Assembly (NCBI GenBank): GCA_026399475.1
Contig: JAPLQY010000068.1
Span: 1 to 64,000, forward strand
Direction: 5' to 3'
Source: Rhodocyclales bacterium
GTDB taxonomy: Bacteria > Pseudomonadota > Gammaproteobacteria > Burkholderiales > Rhodocyclaceae
Length of the DNA stretch: 64,000 nt
In this document: piece by piece, positions 24,088-31,026 of the stretch
How positions within the stretch are numbered: the first letter of the stretch is position 1
Layout: each line of letters begins with the position of its first letter
The notes under the pieces: model-generated
What the model saw: the letters and a program-made list of their open reading frames with translations, nothing else
What the model was told of the DNA's origin: nothing
Database searches by the model: none
Translations under genes and position numbers: made by a program

Positions 24088-24945
24088 ATGCAGACAACGA
24101 AACCACCCGCGCCCCCGCCCGCCAGAACCTATTCCGCCGTCCTCGTGCAGTCGCGCCGCATCACGTCGCCCGCCTCGCGTGAGGAGGTCAGGCACCTGGT
24201 GTTTCGCACCGGGGACACGTCTTTTGGGGGCACGCCGGGCAACTGCATCCGCGTCCTCGCGCCAGGGCAGTTCGGCAATGCCTACCACGGCCGTCTCTAC
24301 TCGATCATGGATATGGAGCGGCGCGGCGACGCGACCGAGTTCGCCATCTGCGTGCGGCGCTGCTCCTACATCGACGACTTCAACGGTGAGGAATACAAGG
24401 GCGTGGCGTCGAACTACCTGTGCGACATGCAGCCCGAGGACGCACTCCAATTTGCCGGCCCGGTGGGCTACCCGTTCGTCATTCCTGAGGACAGGACCGC
24501 CGATATCCTGATGCTGGGCATGGGCACCGGCATCGCTCCGTTTCGTACCCTGATCCGGCAGATCTACGAAAAGATCGGCGGCTGGCAGGGCAGGGTGCGG
24601 CTGTACTACGGTGCCAGGAGCCCGCTGGAAATGCTCTACATGAACGACGAAAACAGCGACCTCGCCAACTACTTCGACCAGCCGACCTTCAAGGCCTTCC
24701 AGGCAGTCAGTCCGCGCCCCGCTTTCGACGCGCCGGTGGCGCTGGACAAGGCGCTGGAGGAGAACGCGGCGGAAGTCTGGGAGATGCTCAAGCGGCCGAA
24801 CACGCAGGTTTTTGTTGCCGGTTCCGGCAACATGCTGGCACCGGTCGACAAGGTCATGGTCGAGCTGGCCGGCTCCGCCCGGGATTGGGCCTCAGTCCAT
24901 GCCCAGCTTCGCTCCAGCGGGCGCTGGAGCGAAGTGCTGTACTAG
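24088..24945 (+). CDS. Ferredoxin-NADP(+) reductase-like flavoprotein
   Basis: A 285-residue FAD enzyme of the plant/cyanobacterial-type FNR fold. The FAD site is seen in GRLYSIMDM (RxYS) at about residue 70, and the NAD(P) site in MLGMGTGIAPFRTLIRQ at about residue 150, with FVAGSGNMLAPVDKVM near the end. It lacks the C-terminal aromatic Tyr context of photosynthetic FNR but does end in Tyr (EVLY). As last gene of the rnf-nifJ operon it would provide a second exit from reduced ferredoxin, to NADPH. Confidence 0.85.
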   Translation: MQTTKPPAPPPARTYSAVLVQSRRITSPASREEVRHLVFRTGDTSFGGTPGNCIRVLAPGQFGNAYHGRLYSIMDMERRGDATEFAICVRRCSYIDDFNGEEYKGVASNYLCDMQPEDALQFAGPVGYPFVIPEDRTADILMLGMGTGIAPFRTLIRQIYEKIGGWQGRVRLYYGARSPLEMLYMNDENSDLANYFDQPTFKAFQAVSPRPAFDAPVALDKALEENAAEVWEMLKRPNTQVFVAGSGNMLAPVDKVMVELAGSARDWASVHAQLRSSGRWSEVLY

Positions 24946-24952
24946 CCGGCGT

Positions 24953-25963
24953 TTACTTTCCGCCTGCCTGCTGCTTCGGCTGGAAGGCCATCGAGCGGGC
25001 CGAGATGGTGAAGGCATCGGAGAAGCACATGCCTTCCTCGGCGCCCTGACTCTTCAGCGTCGGGAAGATGGCTTCGACCATTTTCACCGAGCCGCAGGCG
25101 TAGATCTCGTGGCCCCCGAGGTCGGGGAAATCTTCCAGGATGGCTTCGTGCACCAGGCCGGTGCGACCGGTCCAGTGGTCATCGGGCGCGGCATCGGAGA
25201 GCACCGGGATGAAATGGAAGTTCGCGTGATCGCGCGCCCATCGTTGCGGCAGGTCCGGCAGGTACAAGTCAGCCAGCTGGCGCACGCCCCAGTAGAGATA
25301 GATGGGGCGCTTGAGGCCGCGATGGAAGGCATCCTCGACCATGCTCTTGACAGGCGCGAAACCCGTGGCGCCGGCAACGAACACGATTGGACGCTCGGAT
25401 TCGCGCAATGAAAAATCACCCAGCGGGCCCTCGAACTGCACGGCATCGTCTTCCTTCATGTGTTCGAACACATGGGTGGTATAGCGGCCACCCGGCATCA
25501 GGCGAATCTGCAGTTCGATCAGGTCGGGCAGATGGGGCGGATTGGCGAAGGAGAAGGCGCGGCGCTGGCCGTCGTCGAGAATGATGTTGATGTACTGCCC
25601 GGCCTTGAACGAAATCTGTTGCCCGTGCGGCAGCTTGAGCATGACGCGCATGACGTCGTGGGTCAGCTTTTCCATGTTCACCACTCGCGCGCTGTATTCG
25701 CGGACGGCACTGGGGGCAGCGGCGGATTCATATTCGATTTCGACGTCGCCCAGCGCGGTGGCGCAGCAAAGCAGGACCTTGCCCGCTGCGAGTTCCTCGG
25801 TGGACAACGCGCTCGGCTGATACAGGCCGGGATCGACATTGCCGCTCAGCACCGTGCATTTGCACTGGCCGCAGCCGCCGTTACGGCATTCGTAAGGCAG
25901 GTTGATGTCATGGCGCAGGCCGGCATCGAGCAGGGTTTCGTCGAAGCGGATGGCGACGGTCCA
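24953..25963 (-). CDS. 2Fe-2S ferredoxin/FAD oxidoreductase, 5'-truncated and out of frame with upstream cytochrome b
   Basis: The protein resembles CDP-6-deoxyglucoseen reductase/oxygenase-reductase flavoproteins. A plant-type 2Fe-2S domain (DETLLDAGLRHDINLPYECR, then NGGCGQCKC) is followed by the FAD domain (RRAFSFANPP) and the NAD domain (FVAGATGFAPVKSM, YACGSVKMVEA). About a dozen residues at the start of the ferredoxin domain are missing, and no ATG, GTG or TTG lies in frame upstream. The nearest internal start, GTG at 25852, would omit three of the four cluster cysteines. The frame merges into the cytochrome b gene in another phase. Either a deletion broke two adjacent genes or the assembly has an error here. 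Confidence 0.7.
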   Translation of the reverse strand, partial: WTVAIRFDETLLDAGLRHDINLPYECRNGGCGQCKCTVLSGNVDPGLYQPSALSTEELAAGKVLLCCATALGDVEIEYESAAAPSAVREYSARVVNMEKLTHDVMRVMLKLPHGQQISFKAGQYINIILDDGQRRAFSFANPPHLPDLIELQIRLMPGGRYTTHVFEHMKEDDAVQFEGPLGDFSLRESERPIVFVAGATGFAPVKSMVEDAFHRGLKRPIYLYWGVRQLADLYLPDLPQRWARDHANFHFIPVLSDAAPDDHWTGRTGLVHEAILEDFPDLGGHEIYACGSVKMVEAIFPTLKSQGAEEGMCFSDAFTISARSMAFQPKQQAGGK

Positions 25964-26787
25964 CCGATGATGCCGAACCAGACATACAGCGGATTGACGA
26001 CATAGACCAGCGCCAGCACCGGCATCTGGAACCAGTCGAAGGCGATGTTGGTCGGCACTACCAGCATGTCTGCTTCACCGCCCTGGCTAACCACCGGCTT
26101 CACCAGCGCGAGGACAACGAACATCAGGGTGAATGCGATGGCGATTGGACGCGGTGGATTGATGTGGGCGCGCGGTACACGTTGCACATGCACCCAGGCG
26201 ATGACTCCGGCGATCAGCGGGGCGCCGAGGTGGATGAAGGCGAGCAGCGTGAACAAGCGGCTGGTGACGTTTTCCTGATAGATGAAATTGCGGATCAGGG
26301 TGCCGTTGAACATCGGCAGCACGTCGAACCACTCGGCGATTGCCACCACCACGAACTGGGCCAGCTTGTCCCACACCAGCATGAAGCCGTTGAGGCCCGA
26401 GGCATACACCAGCCAGATCAGGGCGACGCCGGTGGCCCAGGAGAACCAGCGGAAGCCGCGATAACGATCGTAGGCGAAATGCCGCAGCATGTGCAGCAGC
26501 ATGGTCAGGATCATGCCGTCGGTGGCGTAGCGGTGGATGCTGCGCATGATGCCGCCGGCCCACCACTGCTTGTGGGTGATGCGTTCCACCGACTGGTAGG
26601 CGTCATGCACCCCGGTATCGGCGAAGATGTAGAGGTAGATGCCGGTGCCGATCAGCAGCCAGAACTGCCAGAAGCTGATGGTGCCGAGATGGTAGAAGGG
26701 ATTGATCTTCTCGCCGAAGGCGACGTTGAACAGGTTCTCCGCGCGCATGAAGAACCAGCGCACGAGTTTTTGGAGGAGGGTCAGCAT
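25846..26787 (-). CDS. Cytochrome b (b6-type), 3' end lost and frameshifted
   Basis: A di-heme cytochrome b N-terminal domain. The first 280 residues read cleanly: amphipathic start, four-helix heme bundle with His pairs in SIHRYATDGMILTMLLHMLRH and IHLGAPLIAGVIAWVHVQ, then further helices to NPLYVWFGIIGG. After this the frame continues as an arginine-poor nonsense tail (SPSASTKPCSMPACAMTST) that is the ferredoxin domain of the next gene read out of phase. The last helix is missing compared with the paralogue at 27438-29009. It would pass electrons between a quinone pool and the flavin reductase if both were intact. Confidence 0.75.
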   Translation of the reverse strand: MLTLLQKLVRWFFMRAENLFNVAFGEKINPFYHLGTISFWQFWLLIGTGIYLYIFADTGVHDAYQSVERITHKQWWAGGIMRSIHRYATDGMILTMLLHMLRHFAYDRYRGFRWFSWATGVALIWLVYASGLNGFMLVWDKLAQFVVVAIAEWFDVLPMFNGTLIRNFIYQENVTSRLFTLLAFIHLGAPLIAGVIAWVHVQRVPRAHINPPRPIAIAFTLMFVVLALVKPVVSQGGEADMLVVPTNIAFDWFQMPVLALVYVVNPLYVWFGIIGGPSPSASTKPCSMPACAMTSTCLTNAVTAAAASANARC

Positions 26788-26867
26788 GGTGTCTTTATCC
26801 GCGCAGAAGGATGGGGGATTAACGTGGAATACACTCGTTGCGATGAACGAAGTATTCCTTCTCTGTC

Positions 26868-26921
26868 GAGCGTAGCGAGCTAACAGTCACCCCCGCCCGG
26901 GCGGGGGTTGGGGGGTGGAGG
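26868..26921. repeat. GC-rich interspersed repeat with hairpin, second copy
   Basis: The block order matches the copy at 19271-19332: GAGCGTAGCGAG, CAGTCACCCC, a perfect palindrome CCCCCGCCCGGGCGGGGG and a G-rich tract. It lies between the anchored-protein gene and the downstream cytochrome b gene, again inside an operon. Confidence 0.6.
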
Positions 26922-26947
26922 AGTTCAATTCGCATTTGCTTTTGCAT

Positions 26948-27445
26948 TTACTGGAAGAACAGGCCGCCCTTGTCCGGGTTGAAGTCGATCACCAGAACCT
27001 GTGCCGGCTTGAGGGTGACCTGCGCTTCCTTGACGTAGTTGAAGCCGGGGTTGACCAGGTTGTCGTTCATCTTGACGGCGAGCTTGTAGGTGCCGGCCTT
27101 GAGTTCGAAGCGCTTGTACACCGTGCCGACGCCGTCGCGCGAGAGTCCGGTCGGTTGCATGATGAATTCATAGAGTGGCTTGTCGTCGAGTTCGAGCACG
27201 ATCTTCGTGTCGGACCGGCCGCGCGGACAATCCAGCGGGGCGCGCATGTTGGGTGGCAGCTTCTGCAGTTCTTCAGGGCTGCGCTTGCGGCACTCGCGTC
27301 CGCCGAGATGGCTCATCGAGAGCTTGATCAGGGACACGTCGTCCGCTATCTGCTTGTAGGTGGGCGCAGTGGCGAAGTAGCCTATGAAGGCGGCGAAGGC
27401 GCCGTAGAGGATGATCTGGCCGACGATGGCGGCGGGTTTAGCCAT
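26948..27445 (-). CDS. Membrane-anchored protein of unknown function in cytochrome b operon
   Basis: A 165-residue protein with one N-terminal membrane helix (IVGQIILYGAFAAFIGYFA) and a roughly 140-residue domain likely outside the cytoplasm, rich in beta-strand sequence with a late LKAGTYKLAVKMNDNLV. Two cysteines (in GGRECRKR and LDCPRGR) are visible. Its ATG overlaps the stop of the preceding cytochrome b-ferredoxin-MvhD gene by eight bases, so it is translationally coupled and probably part of the same complex. I do not recognise the family. Confidence 0.6.
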   Translation of the reverse strand: MAKPAAIVGQIILYGAFAAFIGYFATAPTYKQIADDVSLIKLSMSHLGGRECRKRSPEELQKLPPNMRAPLDCPRGRSDTKIVLELDDKPLYEFIMQPTGLSRDGVGTVYKRFELKAGTYKLAVKMNDNLVNPGFNYVKEAQVTLKPAQVLVIDFNPDKGGLFFQ

Positions 27446-29009
27446 GATGTGTTTTTCTCCGGGAATAGGCGGGTGGTTTGTTGCTGGCGACCGTCTGGGT
27501 TTCGAGTTGGATCCTGAATTCCTTCACCGCGGCGGCGAGTTGCCTGCTCTCGGTGCTGGATGCATAAACCAGTCGCAGCCGATCCTGCGGGACGAGGCTG
27601 CGCAAATAAGGTTCGCGCTGGTGGGCCAGGCGTTCCTGCGTCCATTGCATGCCGAGGCGAAAATCGCAGCCGCCCTCGCGGCAGCCCGTGACGACGATGC
27701 CATCGACGCCGCTGCGCAGTGCATATTCGATGAAGGAAGGCGGCAGCATGCCGGTGCAGATCAGGCTGATGGTAGCGGTGTCGGTGTTGGCCAGACCGCT
27801 TACATCGGCGCCTTTGTCGCAGCCGAAGACAAGCATCTTTGTCGTTCCGTCGAGTTGTGCCAGCCTGGCCTCGAGTTGCTGGCGCATGACATCGACGGGT
27901 TGCTGCGGCATGTCGATGCCGGTCACCAGCTCTTTCTGGCTGCGGAAGGGTGTGGATGAGGGACAGGAGCCCGCGCAAATGCCGCAACTGGCGCACAGGT
28001 CGGGATCGACAATGGCGATCTTGTGTCCCGGTTTGTGCGGATGCACGGCCATGGTGACTGCCTCATACGGGCAATCCGCGTGGCAGCGGCTGCAGCCGTT
28101 GCAGTTGGCTGCATCGACCACGGCAATCGGCTGTGTCTTCGGGTGAGGCAGAAAGGGCAGGGCGAAGAGCAGGATCGTGGCGCCGAATACGAGCGTCCAC
28201 ACAGCAGCGGGCGAGGTGATGTCGGTCAGCGGATGGATGAACAGGATGAACCAGTCCAGCGGAACATTGGCCGGCACCAGGGCCAGGTCGGCAGGCAATT
28301 CGCTGAGCGCCGGCTTGGCCACGGACAAGACCAGAAAGCTGGCCAGGGTACCCAGCATCAGTCGCCGCGAAGGCAGGTAATCCACCCGGCTGATGCGATT
28401 GACATGAGCCCAGAGGCCGAGGATCAGCATCAGCGGGACGCCGATGTGAATGAAGATCAGCATGGTGAAGAAGCGGTCGTTGATCGAGTCGGGCGCGAGG
28501 AAGTTGCGCGCCGTCGGCTCGTTGAAGAATGGCAGCCAGTCCAGCAGTTCCGTGGCGGCGATGGCGGAGTACTGGGCCAGGCGGTCCCAGACGATCCAGT
28601 AGCCGCCGATGCCCGAGATATACGCCAGCCAGATCAGCGGCACGCCGGTGACCCATGAATAGAGGCGGAAGCCGTAGTAGCGACCGCAGGCCCACTCCCT
28701 GACCAGATGCAGCATCATGACCAGGACGAAGCCATCGGACGCGTAGCGATGCAGGCTGCGCAGTATGCCTCCCAGATACCACTGCTGCTGCGACAGGTGG
28801 CCGATGGATGTGTAGACGCCCTGGATGCTGGTATCCAGCACCGTGTAGAGATAAAGCCCGGTGGCCACCAGTATCCAGAGGAAATACAGACCCAGGGCGC
28901 CCAGATGGCGCAGGGGATTGTCGCTGCCGCCAAAAAACGCGTCGATGAAATTCTCGATGCGTTCGAAGAGGGTTTGCGCGTTGCCGCGCAAGGTTGCGTG
29001 CAAGCTCAC
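27438..29009 (-). CDS. Fusion protein: di-heme cytochrome b, 2x[4Fe-4S] ferredoxin and MvhD-like domain
   Basis: A 523-residue fusion. Residues 1-290 are a cytochrome b/b6 domain with His pairs in LHRYASDGFVLVMMLHLVRE and IHIGVPLMLILGLWAHVN. Residues 300-350 hold two 4Fe-4S motifs: CNGCSRCHADCP (Cys303) and CASCGICAGSCP (Cys339). Residues 380-490 resemble MvhD, the 2Fe-2S subunit that links hydrogenase to heterodisulfide reductase, with MLVFGCDKGAD, LICTGMLPPSFIEYAL and VTGCREGGCDFR. This makes a one-chain path from membrane quinone to soluble Fe-S partners. The start appears to be GTG. An inverted-repeat operator candidate lies 66-86 bases upstream. Confidence 0.85.
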   Translation of the reverse strand: MSLHATLRGNAQTLFERIENFIDAFFGGSDNPLRHLGALGLYFLWILVATGLYLYTVLDTSIQGVYTSIGHLSQQQWYLGGILRSLHRYASDGFVLVMMLHLVREWACGRYYGFRLYSWVTGVPLIWLAYISGIGGYWIVWDRLAQYSAIAATELLDWLPFFNEPTARNFLAPDSINDRFFTMLIFIHIGVPLMLILGLWAHVNRISRVDYLPSRRLMLGTLASFLVLSVAKPALSELPADLALVPANVPLDWFILFIHPLTDITSPAAVWTLVFGATILLFALPFLPHPKTQPIAVVDAANCNGCSRCHADCPYEAVTMAVHPHKPGHKIAIVDPDLCASCGICAGSCPSSTPFRSQKELVTGIDMPQQPVDVMRQQLEARLAQLDGTTKMLVFGCDKGADVSGLANTDTATISLICTGMLPPSFIEYALRSGVDGIVVTGCREGGCDFRLGMQWTQERLAHQREPYLRSLVPQDRLRLVYASSTESRQLAAAVKEFRIQLETQTVASNKPPAYSRRKTHHG

Positions 29010-29074
29010 GTTGGGAGATTCCGTAACGCCGGGACTAGTTGACGAATGCCGACTATTAGCGATTGATGATATAT

Positions 29075-29095
29075 AAGTCGGGAGTATTCCGACTT
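29075..29095. promoter_or_regulatory. Inverted repeat, candidate operator of the cytochrome b operon
   Basis: AAGTCGG and CCGACTT form perfect 7-bp arms around a 7-bp AT-rich spacer. A degenerate second copy (AGTTGACGAATGCCGACT, plus strand) lies about 35 bases nearer the gene. Size and symmetry suit a dimeric regulator such as an Rrf2-type (IscR/NsrR-like) or TetR-like repressor, but the exact family cannot be told from sequence. Confidence 0.45.
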
Positions 29096-29103
29096 GACTC
29101 GTA

Positions 29104-29982
29104 TCAACCGGATTGAATCTTGTCGCGGCGGCGACCTCTCATGAAACTCCATGCCACCCAGATCATGAACATCATGAAGCTGATGAACCCGGCGATGTCG
29201 AAATACAGCGCGTAGTTGGTGCGGTATTTCCCGCTGATGGGGTCATACACCGAGCAGAGTATCCTGACCCGGTCGACGATCTCCGCCAGGGTGCTGGTCT
29301 GGGCCGGGATGGGTGAGCCGGTAATCATTGCCTTGAGCGGTTCCGCAAGGTCTGCGGCGGTAAACGTTTCGCCATAGATCTGCCTGAAAATTTTCCCCTC
29401 GGCATCGACAAGGGTAACCTGGTTCATGTGGTCAAAGCCTGCGCTCGTGGCCACATAGCTGAAGCCGAAATTTTTCGTCAGATCGTCGACGATGGCCGCT
29501 GCCGGGCTGAGGAACTCCCAGTTGGGCAGATGGATGCCATGCTGGAAGGCGAAAGCCTTCATTGCCTGCGGAGTGTCGAAGGGCTGGTTGAAACCGATGC
29601 TGACGATATTGAAACGTTCAGGCCCCAGTACGTTAACCGTTCCCTCCACGGCCTTTTGCAGGTTCTTGGTGGTGGTGGGGCAGACCTGGAAGCAGGCGGT
29701 GTAGACAAAATTCACCAGCAGCGGCTTGCCCCGGTATTTGGCAAGCGGCGTCGGCCGCTCCTGGCGATCGAGCAGGACGTGGTCGCCAACGGGCCTGCCG
29801 ATCACGCTCTGCGACAGGGCAAACGCCGTCTTTTCGTCAAGTGTGGTGAGCGCAAGGCCGGTGCGCGCACCCTGGGGCTGCTGGGCAAGCTTGGGCTCAG
29901 GCGCCTTGTCTGCTGACTGGGCACAAGTCGCGGCAATGACCAGAGCCGCTGCGAGTGCAGCACGAAAGAAGGGATACATCAC
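29104..29982 (-). CDS. senC: SCO1/SenC-family copper chaperone
   Basis: A 292-residue protein with a signal peptide, a thioredoxin-like Sco domain and a C-terminal membrane helix (FISFMMFMIWVAWSFMRG), an addition to the usual Sco layout. The copper ligands are CFQVCP at about residue 99 and a His in TSAGFDHMNQVTLVD at about residue 186. Sco proteins deliver copper to the CuA site of subunit II. It is the last gene in the block downstream of subunits II and I and heme O synthase, consistent with assembly of that complex. Confidence 0.88.
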   Translation of the reverse strand: MMYPFFRAALAAALVIAATCAQSADKAPEPKLAQQPQGARTGLALTTLDEKTAFALSQSVIGRPVGDHVLLDRQERPTPLAKYRGKPLLVNFVYTACFQVCPTTTKNLQKAVEGTVNVLGPERFNIVSIGFNQPFDTPQAMKAFAFQHGIHLPNWEFLSPAAAIVDDLTKNFGFSYVATSAGFDHMNQVTLVDAEGKIFRQIYGETFTAADLAEPLKAMITGSPIPAQTSTLAEIVDRVRILCSVYDPISGKYRTNYALYFDIAGFISFMMFMIWVAWSFMRGRRRDKIQSG

Positions 29983-29997
29983 AAGGAGGACGCCAGG

Positions 29998-30888
29998 CTA
30001 GAACCGAGCGTCGATGATTGCAGTAGTGAGTACCAGAGTCAACTGAACCAGCGAAGCATGGAAGCAGCTCATGGCTGTCTCACGGTTTGTGTTCTGCACC
30101 AGGCGCCATGCCTTCTGGATGAACAGGAAGCCACCGCTGGCGGCGCCGACGAGGTAGATGCTTCCCAAGCCGAAAGCCAGCGGGATGAAAGAAGCCGCGA
30201 CCAGTACCAGGGTGCTGGCAAAAATCGTTTGTGCTGCGCGCTTGTCCCCCACGACAACAGGCAGCATGGGTACGCCGGCGGCCGCGTAGTCCTCGCGAAA
30301 GGCAATCGCCAGGCTCCAGAAGTGCGGTGGCGTCCACAGAAAAAGAACAAACGCCAAGGCAAGCGGTATGGCGCCAAGCTGCGGATTGGCGGCGGTAGCG
30401 CCCGCCAGCACCGCCCAGCTCCCGGCCAGCCCGCCGAATACGATGTTGAGCCAGGTGCGGCGTTTCAGCCAGACCGTGTAGACGATGGCATAGAAGAACG
30501 CGCCGAGAAAGGTGAACAGCGCCGTCCAGGCATTCAGCGCAATCCACGCCGCGGCGACCGACAAGGCCATCAGGCCGAAGATCACCACCAGCCAGATGGG
30601 CCCGTGCTGGATTTCCCCGGTGGCGAACGGCCTGTTGCGGGTCCGTGACATCAGGGGATCGATGTCGTGCTCATAATACTGGTTGAAGGCCCCTGCGCTG
30701 GCTGACGACACCAGTACCGCCAGTGTCAGCGTGATGAGCTGCGCCAGGCTCAGGCTCGGGCCGGCGCTCACCGACAAGCCGGCCAGCGCGGTAAAGGTGA
30801 TGACCACGCCGATGCGCAGCTTGAACACTCCCATGATGGCACGGAAGGGAAAGCCGGAAGCTTTGGTGGGGGGCAGCGTCGATTCCAT
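29998..30888 (-). CDS. cyoE: Heme O synthase (protoheme IX farnesyltransferase)
   Basis: A 296-residue UbiA-superfamily prenyltransferase with about nine membrane helices that adds a farnesyl group to heme B. The signature NQYYEHDIDPLMSRTRNRP at residues about 67-85 contains the Asp/Asn substrate-binding cluster, and the second loop has YTVWLKRRTWLNIVFGG. An upstream in-frame GTG at 30927 would add 13 residues; neither start has a strong ribosome-binding site. It implies that the neighbouring oxidase-type subunit I carries heme O or A. Confidence 0.88.
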   Translation of the reverse strand: MESTLPPTKASGFPFRAIMGVFKLRIGVVITFTALAGLSVSAGPSLSLAQLITLTLAVLVSSASAGAFNQYYEHDIDPLMSRTRNRPFATGEIQHGPIWLVVIFGLMALSVAAAWIALNAWTALFTFLGAFFYAIVYTVWLKRRTWLNIVFGGLAGSWAVLAGATAANPQLGAIPLALAFVLFLWTPPHFWSLAIAFREDYAAAGVPMLPVVVGDKRAAQTIFASTLVLVAASFIPLAFGLGSIYLVGAASGGFLFIQKAWRLVQNTNRETAMSCFHASLVQLTLVLTTAIIDARF

Positions 30889-30933
30889 CAAGTGTTTGTG
30901 AGGTGGTGTCGTTGTAGTTCTTGTCACTGTTGA

Positions 30934-30999
30934 AACCTGCTTGAATCGGGCCTGTTGGTCAAGTCCGATTCAGGCAGGTTCCCCGCACCGAAGTGCGGG
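30934..30999 (-). terminator. Two consecutive hairpins between subunit I and cyoE
   Basis: Read on the minus strand, the first hairpin after the subunit I stop is CCCGCAC-TTCG-GTGCGGG, a perfect 7-bp stem with a UUCG tetraloop. It is followed directly by a second hairpin with 16-base arms (AACCTGCCTGAATCGG and its near-complement, 15 of 16 pairing). No long T-run follows, so it may attenuate or stabilise rather than terminate. Confidence 0.6.
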
Positions 31000-31026
31000 A
31001 AAACCTTATACCCGAGTCTTCAGTAT

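Noticed and set aside
29063-29076. Possible FNR box (TTGAT-GATA-TATAA) before the cytochrome b operon
   Set aside because: Only one half-site matches; the other half agrees at two of five positions.
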